Shown here piece by piece: positions 32,519 through 41,361 of a stretch of 64,000 bases of DNA. Each line of letters begins with the position of its first letter. Position 1 is the first letter of the stretch. The position numbers were made by a program, and so were the translations under genes. The notes under the pieces were generated by a model that did no database searches, was not told where the DNA came from, and worked only from the letters and a program-made list of their open reading frames with translations. Where the stretch lies: positions 186,001-250,000 of the forward strand of contig NZ_QJVJ01000003.1 of the NCBI RefSeq assembly GCF_003217775.1, read 5' to 3'. Origin of the DNA: Paenibacillus flagellatus. GTDB taxonomy: Bacteria; Bacillota; Bacilli; Paenibacillales; NBRC-103111.

Positions 32519-35113
32519 TTAAGGTGCTTCCATCGCGGCGGCCAATGCCGACAATGTGTCTGCTGCATCAACGGATATATGTTTGCCGCGCTGGGCCGAT
32601 ACTTCATGAGCGAAAGCTTTTATGTTGCCCTGATTCAGTTTGACGGACAGGCTGTTCGCGATTCCGTTGTGATCGATCTGACCGCGTTCGGCGAATTGAG
32701 GGATCAACGCCTTCAAAACGTCCATCGTCGCCTTTTGCAGCCTATTGACGAAAGAGGACTTCAGCGGGCTGCCGGGCAGCGGGGAGACGGCTTGACGGGC
32801 CGTCAGGATGTCGGCCGGCTGTCGGTCGGCTTCGGCTTTTCTCACCGCTTCGTCAGCCTTCACCACGACGTCTTCGGGAGAACCCGGAACAATGTCGGTT
32901 GCGCTCCAATTTCGGTACAGGCGGCCGTCCTTATCGGTCATGTGCCCCTCTTTCCCTACCGCGAACAGTCTTCCGCTAATGTCCGAATCGGGGACGTCCG
33001 GTTTTTTGGAGAACACGAGCTTGACCGTATCGATCGCGCTGCCGACCGGATCCTGTTTCTTGGCCAGGTCGCCGAACAAGGCGTCTTCCGCGCTCTCGAT
33101 CCGGTATCGGATGCGCAGCACGCCGCTCGCTGTTTCGTCCACGGCGACGCTAGCTTTTCCTGCGAGGCGATCGGCGACCGTCCACGACCGGTAAACGGTT
33201 TTGGACGGATCGTAATGAACGGTAAACTCTCCGCTTACGTAGCCGTTGGCTAGCGTAATGCCCGGAACGACGACGATATGGGCTTTGTCCGCTACGTCCG
33301 TGTTCAGTCTCATCGTATATCGCGGCTCGTAACGATCTTTCACAAACTCGTACAGGCGGTCGTACACGGAACGCCGGATCATCGACATGCCGTCCGTACG
33401 TTTGGCCGGATCGAGCGGGACGAACGCGTGGGCCCCGTCCACGATCGGCGTCGTCGCCAAGTAATACGTGTTGAACGCTTGTTCCATATACCCGGACGTC
33501 ACACCGAAGTTCATATATTGCGCCAGCGTATGGTAGTCGTTGTATTCGATCTCGACGCCGGCGCCGACTTTTTTCGCAAACTTGGCGGTTTCGGGCAGCA
33601 CGCCTTTTTTGTAGTAATTGAACGCGTAGTTAGGCTGGATCGAAGCGGACGTAAATCCGAGCTCCTTCCAAATATAAGGCGACAAGGAAGACAAGTACGG
33701 GATCCACGTGAAGACGTACGATTTGCTATTCGCATGCGCCGCCGTTCTCCGGATCAATTCGATGTCTCCCCCGCCGAATACGCGCTCCGGGTTCCAATAA
33801 AAACCGGTCAGCTCCAAATGGTCGTAGCCCGCCTCCCGGAACCGCCTCTCCACTTCATCCACATACCATCGTAGAGCCGTCTTCTGATTCTCCAAAGCGA
33901 GACGCGTCATTTCCATCCGTCCCGCTTCGCTGTCGGGATCGGCCACCTTGTCGCGGAAATCGTCGGGTAGCAGGCCGAACCGGCTGCCGTCGCCGCGAAC
34001 GTCGCCGAAATCGGAGCTCGGCGTCAGCTTCGGAATCGCCATCGTGACGCGGACTTTGCGGTTCGTGCCGAGCAGCGCGTTCAGTTCCTCCGCGGCCTCG
34101 TTCATCGCCCCGAGCTGCGTCGTTGGCCGGAACGCGAAGTCGAGGTACGAGCGGTAGTCGGCCATGTTCGCGAATACGCCCATGCCGTTGCCGTCGAAGC
34201 CGGAAGGCGTTATGATGGCCGATACCGTCGCGAACAAAATGTCGTCGAACAGCCAATCGGTGTAGTTCCCGTACATATCCCGGTAACCGAGCACGGACAG
34301 CAGCTTTTCCTTGGTCCAGTTCGTCACCTCGGGAACTTTGTAGGCCCCCGTCGGCAGCAGAAACTGATCGCGTATGCCGGAAGCGGCATCCGAGCCCGGA
34401 GCCGGGTACGCCTGAACGATCGGGTTGTCCGGGTCGGGCTGGGAGACGGGCGGCTCCGCTCCGTTTCTAATGCCCGGTACGCCCATAATTTGGATCTCGT
34501 CGGCCCAGCAATTGAATTCGACGACGAACGTCATTTTGATGAAACGCGCCTGGATGTTCATCGGCTTGCCCGACACGCGGTCGAGCTTGTACGTCTTCTT
34601 ATGCACGTCCTTATTCCCCGCTCCCGGCTTCACGTTCTCGAAATATAGCGGAACGCTCGGCTCGGCTTTCCCCAGAAACGCATAATCGACCCCGTCATTG
34701 GACGCATAATACCGAACATGAAACGGAGGACTGATGCCGACGTCGCTTCGCTGGGCGAACGTCATGGACAAGCTGTCGACCGTATGGACGTTCTTCAGAT
34801 CCACCACGACTTCGCGCATCGAGTCGCGATACAATTTGAACCAGGTCGGATCGCTCCAATCGTTCCCGTTCGCTTCGACGCCGTCCGTCATTTTATAGGC
34901 GTCCGCCGCGGGCGAGCCGGTATCGGGGATGTTCAGTTGGGCTTGAACGTCGGCATCCGGCTTCTGAATGGCGGGAACATGTCCAATGGCGAGGTTTGCC
35001 CGCTGCACGTCCTGCTCCGCCCATGCCGCTGAAGAAGGCGACATCAGGCAGCCGCTTGCCACTCCGAATGCGATCCATAATAACGATGCTTTCCGTAATC
35101 GAATCGTCTTCAC
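32519..35113 (-). CDS. Secreted DUF4855 protein with discoidin-like and FIMAH-like domains
   Basis: 864 aa with a signal peptide (LLWIAFGVASGCLMSPSSAAWA). Residues ~40-215 look like an F5/8-type C (discoidin) carbohydrate-binding domain (TDGVEANGNDWSDPTWFKLY ... ARFIKMTF). Residues ~235-610 match DUF4855 (KEKLLSVLGYRD, DWLFDDILFATVSA, LGAMNEAAEELNALLG), a family of presumed TIM-barrel glycan enzymes of unknown specificity. A beta-rich module follows (~640-760), then a FIMAH-like C-terminal domain (GNIKAFAHEVSAQRGKHIS). It has its own cre site and the 39-bp motif shared with system B, and may generate oligosaccharides for that importer. Confidence 0.82.
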   Translation of the reverse strand: MKTIRLRKASLLWIAFGVASGCLMSPSSAAWAEQDVQRANLAIGHVPAIQKPDADVQAQLNIPDTGSPAADAYKMTDGVEANGNDWSDPTWFKLYRDSMREVVVDLKNVHTVDSLSMTFAQRSDVGISPPFHVRYYASNDGVDYAFLGKAEPSVPLYFENVKPGAGNKDVHKKTYKLDRVSGKPMNIQARFIKMTFVVEFNCWADEIQIMGVPGIRNGAEPPVSQPDPDNPIVQAYPAPGSDAASGIRDQFLLPTGAYKVPEVTNWTKEKLLSVLGYRDMYGNYTDWLFDDILFATVSAIITPSGFDGNGMGVFANMADYRSYLDFAFRPTTQLGAMNEAAEELNALLGTNRKVRVTMAIPKLTPSSDFGDVRGDGSRFGLLPDDFRDKVADPDSEAGRMEMTRLALENQKTALRWYVDEVERRFREAGYDHLELTGFYWNPERVFGGGDIELIRRTAAHANSKSYVFTWIPYLSSLSPYIWKELGFTSASIQPNYAFNYYKKGVLPETAKFAKKVGAGVEIEYNDYHTLAQYMNFGVTSGYMEQAFNTYYLATTPIVDGAHAFVPLDPAKRTDGMSMIRRSVYDRLYEFVKDRYEPRYTMRLNTDVADKAHIVVVPGITLANGYVSGEFTVHYDPSKTVYRSWTVADRLAGKASVAVDETASGVLRIRYRIESAEDALFGDLAKKQDPVGSAIDTVKLVFSKKPDVPDSDISGRLFAVGKEGHMTDKDGRLYRNWSATDIVPGSPEDVVVKADEAVRKAEADRQPADILTARQAVSPLPGSPLKSSFVNRLQKATMDVLKALIPQFAERGQIDHNGIANSLSVKLNQGNIKAFAHEVSAQRGKHISVDAADTLSALAAAMEAP

Positions 35114-35137
35114 GCTCCTTACGAATGCGGATTGAAT

Positions 35138-35151
35138 AGTAAACGCTTACA
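35138..35151. promoter_or_regulatory. cre site (CcpA) before the DUF4855 gene
   Basis: AGTAAACGCTTACA matches the cre consensus except for the first base and is a near-perfect palindrome. It starts 25 bp upstream of the start codon, downstream of the proposed AraC-controlled promoter, where CcpA binding would act as a roadblock. A second possible promoter (TTGAAA, 18 bp, TATTCA; 35162-35133, minus) would have the cre in its spacer. Confidence 0.7.
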
Positions 35152-35260
35152 TTTCATTTCAATCGCGACCGAAACGTTCACCCCCGTCCCTCACAATATT
35201 GCGGTACTAGCATGTTCGTTCCGCTTGGCGCTTCCTCCATGCAACAGCCGCGCTGCTTCT

Positions 35261-35323
35261 ATCTTAACCCGATCCAGCTCTATTGGATTTAGCCAAACTT
35301 AGCAAGATGTTAACCGATATTGC
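35261..35323. promoter_or_regulatory. AraC-type operator and -10 for the DUF4855 gene (copy 2 of the 39-bp motif)
   Basis: The 39-bp segment 35285-35323 repeats the motif of 31450-31488, with TTAGC half-sites 10 bp apart (35289, 35299) and GATGTTAACCG. On the minus strand a candidate -10 TAAGAT (35266-35261) lies 18 bp after it, almost the same geometry as copy 1. Conservation stops sharply outside the motif, which supports a binding site rather than a duplicated promoter. Confidence 0.7.
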
Positions 35324-35368
35324 AAACTTGCGTTTACGCTGCGCATCCGGTCGAACCGGTTGAAAGCG

Positions 35369-35403
35369 AAAAAAGGGCCCGCCCTTCTACGGCAGGCCGT
35401 CCC
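35369..35403 (-). terminator. Probable terminator of the WYL regulator gene
   Basis: GGGCCCGCC and GGCCGTCCC pair with two mismatches, and the minus strand continues into TTTTTT. It lies about 45 bp after the stop codon at 35448. Confidence 0.45.
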
Positions 35404-35447
35404 CTGACTATTTAAGGCGCTGTAAGGGTGGATCGTATCGCGATCGA

Positions 35448-36398
35448 TCATTCGTACTTGGCCATCAGCTCCGCGAACAGCCGTTTCATCGAGTCGATCA
35501 GCTCCGGGGGCTCTTTGACGGTCGCCTCGTTGCCCAAGCCGACGAAAAATCGGGCGTAAAACGCGAGGTCGCTCCCGGGAACCGGGCCCTCCAGCCAGCC
35601 GCTGCCGTCCTCCCGGATATGCAGATGCGAGCCGAGCCATAACGCGGCCTCGCACATTTGGACGCCCTGCCGGCTTAATTCCGCGTAAAGCCGGATCGAC
35701 GGCCCCTCCTCGGTCCGGAAACACGACTCCTTGTTGCCCAGATGGACGTGCCGCAAATCTAGCGGAGCCGTGCCGCCTTCGTCATACGCCGCCGAATGAA
35801 TGCGATCGCAGCGGAAGACGCGAAACTGGCGGCGCAGGAAGCAATAAGCCGGGCAAAACCACAAGCCGTTGTTGGCGTATATCCCGATCGGCTGAATGTG
35901 CCGGCACGCCCCTTCTCCCTTCGACTCGTATTCGATGAGCAGCACCTTTTGCCGGACGGCCGCCTCCAGCAGAATCGGCAAGTGGGGCGATTCCCGCTGC
36001 CTCGTCGGCGTCACGAAATCGACCCGGTTTTTCATCTGATCGATCCGGTCCCGCACGTCGCCGGACATGTGCAAATAAAACTTTTCCAGTGCGGATACCG
36101 ATTCCGATTCGAAGGGCAGCGACGAATAATGACGAAGCGCATGGACCGCGAAAAACATCGCGACCGCCTCTTCTTCGGTGAACGCGATCGGCGGCAAGAT
36201 GCGCTCCTTCAGCACCTGATAGCCGCCGTGGGGACCGACCTCGGAATAGAGCGGCACCCCCAGCTCGCTCAACTCCTGCAAATCCCTCAGCATCGTCCGC
36301 GTCGATACGCCGAACTCTTGGGCAAGCTCCTTTACCGTAAACTTCCGTTTTCGGTTGACCGTCATCATCAGCTCCAGCAGCCGTTTCGATTTGGACAT
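35448..36398 (-). CDS. YafY/DeoR-type transcriptional regulator with WYL domain
   Basis: 316 aa. An N-terminal HTH_11 domain (FTVKELAQEFGVSTRTMLRDLQELSELGVPLYSE, ~18-51) is followed by a WYL domain (~140-215: LLEAAVRQKVLLIEYESKGE, RHIQPIGIYANNGLWFCPAY, FRVFRCDRI). WYL regulators sense nucleotide or nucleic-acid ligands in studied cases, but most YafY-type members are uncharacterised. It is divergent from the MFS transporter at 36505, with a TGACA-N5-TGTCA palindrome between them, which suggests local control of the transporter. Confidence 0.88.
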   Translation of the reverse strand: MSKSKRLLELMMTVNRKRKFTVKELAQEFGVSTRTMLRDLQELSELGVPLYSEVGPHGGYQVLKERILPPIAFTEEEAVAMFFAVHALRHYSSLPFESESVSALEKFYLHMSGDVRDRIDQMKNRVDFVTPTRQRESPHLPILLEAAVRQKVLLIEYESKGEGACRHIQPIGIYANNGLWFCPAYCFLRRQFRVFRCDRIHSAAYDEGGTAPLDLRHVHLGNKESCFRTEEGPSIRLYAELSRQGVQMCEAALWLGSHLHIREDGSGWLEGPVPGSDLAFYARFFVGLGNEATVKEPPELIDSMKRLFAELMAKYE

Positions 36399-36426
36399 CG
36401 CGATCCACCTATCCTTTTCACGTTCA

Positions 36427-36458
36427 TGACAAAGATTGTCACTATTATCCTCTATAAT
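36427..36458. promoter_or_regulatory. Operator palindrome and -10 of the MFS transporter
   Basis: TGACA-AAGAT-TGTCA (36427-36441) is a perfect 5-bp inverted repeat. A perfect TATAAT (36453-36458) follows; no good -35 stands 17 bp before it, but the palindrome occupies that position, so the bound regulator would block or assist polymerase directly. Confidence 0.5.
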
Positions 36459-36504
36459 GGGCTCAAGATCAAATCATACAACAGCGAGAAGGAGCTGCGA
36501 TACG

Positions 36505-37677
36505 ATGCAATATTTATTTTTTTCGATCATGTTTGCCATCGGAACGGACACGTTCCTGATCTCTCCGCTCCTCCCGACACTGCAAAGCTTGTTCGACGTC
36601 CCGACCGGGTCGGCGGGTTGGATGATGGGCGCCTATACGTTGGGCTCGGCGACGTTCGCGCTGATCGCGGGTCCTCTATCCGACGGGTGGGATCGCAAAA
36701 AGGTGCTGCTGTGCGGCCTGATCGGCTTCGCCGTCTCCACGATCCTGTGCGGCTTTGCCGTCGATTTCTGGACGATGTGCCTGTTCCGGTTCATGGCCGG
36801 GGTGAGCGCGGCGTTTACGGCGCCGCAAGTGTGGGCTTCCATTCCGGCCTTGTTCCCGCCGGCCCGGATCGGCAAAGCGCTTGGCATCGCCTATGCGGGG
36901 CTTGCCGTCTCCCAGGCGTTCGGCGTGCCGATCGGCAGCCTGCTGGCGGCGGGACACTGGTCGTATCCGTTCTGGGCGATCGGTCTCGGCTCGCTGCTGC
37001 TGGCGGCGGCGGTCGCAGTCGCCGTACCGGCCATGAAGCCGCCTCTGCGGCCCGGAGCGAAGCCGTCCGTCTTGTCGCGGTACGTTGCGCTGCTGGGAAG
37101 CGGCCGGGCGCGAGGCACGTTTCTCGCCTACTTTTTCGTCCACTTGGGAGCCGGCGCCGCTTTCGCTTTTCTGGGCAAATGGTTGACGGACCGCTTCTCC
37201 CTTTCGATCGACGAGACGGGCTACGCGATCCTGTTTCTGGGGCTCGGCAATTTGCTCGGCAGCCTGTGCAGCTCTTACGCGGTCAAAGCGCTCGGTCCGC
37301 ACCGGGCGATGGCGACGGGGATGCTGTTCGCGATCGCGGCTTATGTCGCGGTGCCTTACATGCCGTCCGTATCGCTCGTCACCGTCGTCTACTTCTTCCT
37401 CTTCGCCGTATTGGGCGTTTTGTTCCCGCTTATGGTGGGATTGCTGAACGGGTTGAACCCGACCGTCCGCGGCACGATATCCAGCCTGGCCACCTCCACG
37501 ATGAACGCGGCGACGACGGTCGGCGCCTGGACGTCCGGCATGCTTTATGCGGCGTTTGCCGGGTACTCCGCCGTCGGCCTGTTTACGGGGATCTGCTTGG
37601 CATGCTCGCTGCTCGTCTTCGTCTCGAGCGGCGTGTTGACGAGCGCGGAGGAGCAAGCCGAGCCGAAAGCCGGCTAA
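36505..37677 (+). CDS. MFS transporter, drug/arabinose efflux type
   Basis: 390 aa from the ATG at 36505 (AAGGAG, 10-base spacing), giving a protein that begins directly in the first membrane segment. Twelve membrane helices are expected. The loop 2-3 motif GPLSDGWDRKKVLLCGLIG (~58-76) is the MFS signature A. The N-terminal half resembles YdhP/AraJ-type exporters. The substrate is unknown. It is divergent from the WYL regulator and followed by a strong hairpin. Confidence 0.88.
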   Translation: MQYLFFSIMFAIGTDTFLISPLLPTLQSLFDVPTGSAGWMMGAYTLGSATFALIAGPLSDGWDRKKVLLCGLIGFAVSTILCGFAVDFWTMCLFRFMAGVSAAFTAPQVWASIPALFPPARIGKALGIAYAGLAVSQAFGVPIGSLLAAGHWSYPFWAIGLGSLLLAAAVAVAVPAMKPPLRPGAKPSVLSRYVALLGSGRARGTFLAYFFVHLGAGAAFAFLGKWLTDRFSLSIDETGYAILFLGLGNLLGSLCSSYAVKALGPHRAMATGMLFAIAAYVAVPYMPSVSLVTVVYFFLFAVLGVLFPLMVGLLNGLNPTVRGTISSLATSTMNAATTVGAWTSGMLYAAFAGYSAVGLFTGICLACSLLVFVSSGVLTSAEEQAEPKAG

Positions 37678-37713
37678 CCGGAAGCGCGCGGCTCTCTCTT
37701 GGCGCAAACGCAG

Positions 37714-37761
37714 AGGAGCCTACCTCGCAAGCGGTTTAACCGCTCGGCGGGATAGGCTCCT
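37714..37761. terminator. Bidirectional terminator-like hairpin
   Basis: Outer arms AGGAGCCTA / TAGGCTCCT enclose an inner GCGGTT/AACCGC hairpin. It separates the convergent MFS transporter and small membrane protein genes. The T tract is short, so efficiency is uncertain. Confidence 0.6.
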
Positions 37762-37769
37762 TATCGCCT

Positions 37770-37979
37770 TCACCTCGTCGTGACGAAGAAAACGACGGCT
37801 ATTACGGCCAAGATGCCGGTGACGACATAAAACAGCGTAAGCCGGGTCATGTTCCCCTTCGTTCGGGACTCGTAGCCGGGATTCCCCTCTTTGTTCTCCT
37901 TCGACACTCCCACCGCGACGGTCGCTCCGATGGCGGCGAGCAGCAAGACGAGTATGGACACTACGGAAATGGTCGGCAT
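37770..37979 (-). CDS. Small two-helix membrane protein, 69 aa
   Basis: The ATG at 37979 follows AGAGGAGG. The protein has two clear hydrophobic segments, ISVVSILVLLLAAIGATVAVGV (~3-24) and LTLFYVVTGILAVIAVVFFV (~46-65). They are joined by a charged loop (SKENKEGNPGYESRTKGNMTR). No family is recognised; the layout is that of small envelope proteins of Bacillales. It is a single gene, convergent with the MFS transporter. Confidence 0.65.
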   Translation of the reverse strand: MPTISVVSILVLLLAAIGATVAVGVSKENKEGNPGYESRTKGNMTRLTLFYVVTGILAVIAVVFFVTTR

Positions 37980-38197
37980 GGGTGCATCCTCCTCTCTCGA
38001 TCGGTCCGTCATGTCGGTACTTTCATCATAGAGCGGGAAGGCCGGAATGAAACCAGCCAATTGGACGGGAATTATCCCATCCACTTGTCAAACATTTGCA
38101 ACAAGTCCGTCACGGAGCCGCCAAAAACATCCCTCCCTTGCTCCACCCGTTCTTGATACACTAATACGGAAACGAAATGCGGAAAGGGATGTCGGAC

Positions 38198-39640
38198 ATG
38201 TGGAAGCCGGATCGCGAAGCGGATAAACCGATTTACCGGCAAATCGTCGAACAGATCGAGCGGCGCATCGCGCTCGGCGAACTGCCTCCGGGAAGCGCCC
38301 TTCCGTCCGAACGGAAGCTGGCCGAGCAGCTGGGCGTCAACCGGAGTACGATCGTGCAAGCTTACGAGGAGCTACGGGCTTCGGGTCTGATCGAGAGCAG
38401 GACCGGGAGCGGCACTCGCGTCTGCCGGAATAAATGGGGGCTTGTTCCGAGATCGGCGCCGAACTGGAACGCCTACGTCGAGGGCGGCACGTTTCTGCCC
38501 AACCTGCCGTTCCTGCGAAGAATACGCGACAGCATCCGGAGCGGGGAGCCGTTCGTCAATTTCGCGAGCGGCGAGCTCGCCGCGGACTTGTCCCCGAACG
38601 ACGTCATCCGGCGATTGATGGCGGAGCAGCCGTTCCAAGAGCCCCTCGGGTATGGCGATCCCGCCGGTTATGCGCCGCTCCGGGCCGCTATCGCTTCGTT
38701 TTTGCAGGAGCGGCGCGGCATGGTTGCGACCGACGAATCGATTCTTGTCACGTCGGGGTCCCAGCAGTCGCTGTATTTGATCGCGCAATGCCTGCTCAGC
38801 CCGGGGGACGCGATCGCCGTCGAAAATCCATCCTACGGCTATTCGCTGCCGATGTTTCAATCCGCCGGGCTCCGCCTGTTCGGGCTGCCGCAGGACGAGC
38901 GCGGCGTGAAGCCCGACGACATCGAAGCGCTGTACCGGCGTCACCGGATCCGGATGGTGTTTTTGAACCCGAATTACCAAAACCCGACGGGTATCGTGCT
39001 GGATCCCTCCCGGAGGCTCGAGCTTTTGGCGTGCTGCGAGCGGCTCGGCATCCCGATCGTCGAAGACGACCCGTTCGGCTTGACTTCGATCGACGGGTAT
39101 CCGCCGCCGCCGCTCAAGGCGCTGGACCGCAACGGAACCGTGCTGTACGTCGGCTCGCTGTCGAAAATCGCCGCCTCCGGCTTTCGCATCGGTTGGATGG
39201 TGGCCCCCCACTCCGTCGTTCGGCGATTGGCGGACGCCCGCCAACAGATGGACTTCGGCCTGAGCGTTTTTCCGCAGTGGATCGCGGCTCACTTCTTGAA
39301 CTCGCGCGAGCTGGAGTATCATCTGGCCCGGCTGCGCGACTCGCTGCGCCTTCGCCGAAACTTGCTCGCGGAAGCGCTGCGCGACGAATTGGCCGACGAA
39401 ATCGGCTTCGATCTGCCCGCGGGCGGTCTGAACCTGTGGTGCTCCGTCAACGAACCGGTCCACGACTACGCGCTGCTCGAGAACGGGATCAAGAACGGCG
39501 TCCTGTTCGTCCCGGGAAGCGTATACGGCTCCGATTCCGGGTTCGTCCGGTTTACGTACGCGAAGCCGGCCGTCGAAGAGATCGGGCCCGGCGTACGGAA
39601 ATTCGCCGCGGCGCTGCGGCAGACGCGCGCCGGCCGGTAA
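38198..39640 (+). CDS. MocR-type regulator: GntR winged helix fused to a PLP aminotransferase-like domain
   Basis: About 480 aa. The N-terminal winged helix (PIYRQIVEQIERRIALGELP ... RSTIVQAYEELRASGLIESR) is followed by a fold-type I aminotransferase domain (~100-475) with YGDPAGYAPLRAAIA, FLNPNYQNPTG and the PLP lysine K323 in GSLSKIAASGFRIGW. MocR proteins sense amino-acid or vitamin B6 ligands through PLP. The start could be any of three in-frame ATGs (38177, 38189, 38198); 38198 has the best spacing to AAAGGG. The target gene is not obvious: the nearest upstream gene is a divergent small membrane protein. Confidence 0.9.
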   Translation: MWKPDREADKPIYRQIVEQIERRIALGELPPGSALPSERKLAEQLGVNRSTIVQAYEELRASGLIESRTGSGTRVCRNKWGLVPRSAPNWNAYVEGGTFLPNLPFLRRIRDSIRSGEPFVNFASGELAADLSPNDVIRRLMAEQPFQEPLGYGDPAGYAPLRAAIASFLQERRGMVATDESILVTSGSQQSLYLIAQCLLSPGDAIAVENPSYGYSLPMFQSAGLRLFGLPQDERGVKPDDIEALYRRHRIRMVFLNPNYQNPTGIVLDPSRRLELLACCERLGIPIVEDDPFGLTSIDGYPPPPLKALDRNGTVLYVGSLSKIAASGFRIGWMVAPHSVVRRLADARQQMDFGLSVFPQWIAAHFLNSRELEYHLARLRDSLRLRRNLLAEALRDELADEIGFDLPAGGLNLWCSVNEPVHDYALLENGIKNGVLFVPGSVYGSDSGFVRFTYAKPAVEEIGPGVRKFAAALRQTRAGR

Positions 39641-39644
39641 CGGC

Positions 39645-39676
39645 GAAAGGCCGCCCCTCGGGACGGCCGGCCTTTC
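39645..39676. terminator. Bidirectional terminator
   Basis: GAAAGGCC / GGCCTTTC stem with further GC pairing inside (GCC/GGC), between the convergent MocR gene and the system C response regulator gene. Confidence 0.7.
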
Positions 39677-39679
39677 GTC

Positions 39680-41347
39680 TTATTGGGACATTCGCTGCGT
39701 CCGGAACTCCTGCGGCGTCGAGCCGTTCCGCTTCTTGAAGAAGCGGATGAACGCCAGCCCGGAATTGTAGCCGAGCGCCGCGGCGATTTCGTTCACCTTC
39801 ATGCCGCTGCCGAGCAGCAGCTCCTTCGCCTTCAAATTGCGGTAGTCGTTAATGTAGTCGGACAAGCCGATACCCGTCATCTGCTTGTACAGTCTGGAGA
39901 AGTAGGACGGATTCAGGCCGACGTGATCGGCGATCGCATTCAAGGAAATGTCGGTGGAGACGTGGGCTTCGATATAGCGATGCGCCTTCTGCACGACCTC
40001 GTCCGGCTGCCTCGCCCCTTTGGCCGCCTGCCAATCGAACAGCAAATCCGCCGTCTGCAGGAAATATTGCCTCAGCGACGGCCACGAATACGCCTCTCCC
40101 GGCTGCATCAACGGCGCCAAGTCGTGAACGGCGTTCACATGCGCGCGCAGCTCCTTGCTCTTGTTGATCGGTGCGAGGAATACGGAAGCGAGCGAATGGA
40201 ACAGCTCCTTTTTCCGCTCGTACGGGCAGTCTTCGTCGGTCCACAGCTCGGTCATATCGAGATACAGCTCGTAAAACGGCTCGCGGTGGTTTTCCTCCAG
40301 ACACTTCGCCAGCAGCAGGACGCGGGCATGATGGAACTGGTCGTGCCGCCGCCCGCCGCCCCCTTCCTCTTCCGCATGCCGGATGTCCGAATCGCTCAGG
40401 ATGACCTCGGTCGACAAGCCGATTTTGGAGACAAACCCGTATTTCAGCCTGTGAAAACGGTCCGACACCTCGCTCCACGCCACCCGCTCGCTGCCGAGGA
40501 TGAACGAAACCGGCAGCTTCAGCAGCTTTTTGCACGTATGCTGGATCGTCTCCAGCATTCCGCTCGCATAGGTGGCCGTTTTCGTCCAGCTCGCGAGGAT
40601 CGCCCCCGCCTCCGCTTCGGGATCGCACAATGGCTGAATGAACCAGACAATCTTCGACTGGTCGTACACGTACGAATAGGTGCGCAAGTACGACGACCAA
40701 TATTCTTCGGCGATGTTCTGGACGGCATACAGCAGCAGCGCCTTATCCGGGGCGGTCATGAACTCCTTCCACCCGTCGACCCGGCCGAGCAGCAGCATGA
40801 CCGGCATGTCCGCCCTAAGCGGCATGTCGATGTCTTGGAAATGCTGCGCCAGCTGGCCGTCCGTCACCTGCTTCCCCTGCAGCAGCCCGGCCATATAGTC
40901 CCTTTGCAGCGTCGGCACCGCGAGCCGCATCCGGTCGTGCGCCCGCTCGACCATCCGCCGCTGATCGTATTCCTCCTCGAAGCGGGCGATCGCCCGTTCG
41001 ACGGACTCGATAATTTTCCGGTCGCTCTCGATCTTCAAAATGTATTCGAAGCTGCCGTACTTTACGGCGCTCTGCACGTAATGAAAATCGTTATAGCCGG
41101 TCAAAAAGATGACCTTGCACGCCGGCCATTGCGCCTTGATTTCCCGCAGCAGCTCGATCCCTTCCAGTCCGGGCATTTTGATGTCGGAGATGACGATATC
41201 GATCCGGTTGCCCTGCATGAGCTCCAACGCCTCTTCGCCGGAATACGCCTTCAGGATGTCGAGCTCCAGATGGTCGGCCTGCTCGAACAGCTCGATCAAG
41301 CCGTCCGCGATGATCGGCAAGTCGTCGACGATCAGCAGTCGGTACAT
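39680..41347 (-). CDS. Response regulator, receiver plus AraC output (YesN type, system C)
   Basis: 555 aa. The receiver domain (~1-120) has the acidic pair in LLIVDDLP, phospho-acceptor D55 (DIVISDIKMPG), T84 (FLTGYND) and a lysine in FEYILKIES. A long linker (~130-440) leads to a C-terminal AraC domain (~450-550; ISLNAIADHVGLNPSYFSRLYKQ, VNEIAAALGYNSGLAFIRFFKK). It pairs with the YesM-type kinase encoded 14 bp upstream and lies at the end of the system C operon, whose importer genes it probably activates. Confidence 0.93.
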   Translation of the reverse strand: MYRLLIVDDLPIIADGLIELFEQADHLELDILKAYSGEEALELMQGNRIDIVISDIKMPGLEGIELLREIKAQWPACKVIFLTGYNDFHYVQSAVKYGSFEYILKIESDRKIIESVERAIARFEEEYDQRRMVERAHDRMRLAVPTLQRDYMAGLLQGKQVTDGQLAQHFQDIDMPLRADMPVMLLLGRVDGWKEFMTAPDKALLLYAVQNIAEEYWSSYLRTYSYVYDQSKIVWFIQPLCDPEAEAGAILASWTKTATYASGMLETIQHTCKKLLKLPVSFILGSERVAWSEVSDRFHRLKYGFVSKIGLSTEVILSDSDIRHAEEEGGGGRRHDQFHHARVLLLAKCLEENHREPFYELYLDMTELWTDEDCPYERKKELFHSLASVFLAPINKSKELRAHVNAVHDLAPLMQPGEAYSWPSLRQYFLQTADLLFDWQAAKGARQPDEVVQKAHRYIEAHVSTDISLNAIADHVGLNPSYFSRLYKQMTGIGLSDYINDYRNLKAKELLLGSGMKVNEIAAALGYNSGLAFIRFFKKRNGSTPQEFRTQRMSQ

Positions 41348-41361
41348 GACGGTTTCCCCCT

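Noticed and set aside
38083-38106. ACTTGT-N12-ACAAGT inverted repeat as MocR operator
   Set aside because: Half-sites are short and far apart; MocR proteins usually bind direct repeats, so support is insufficient.
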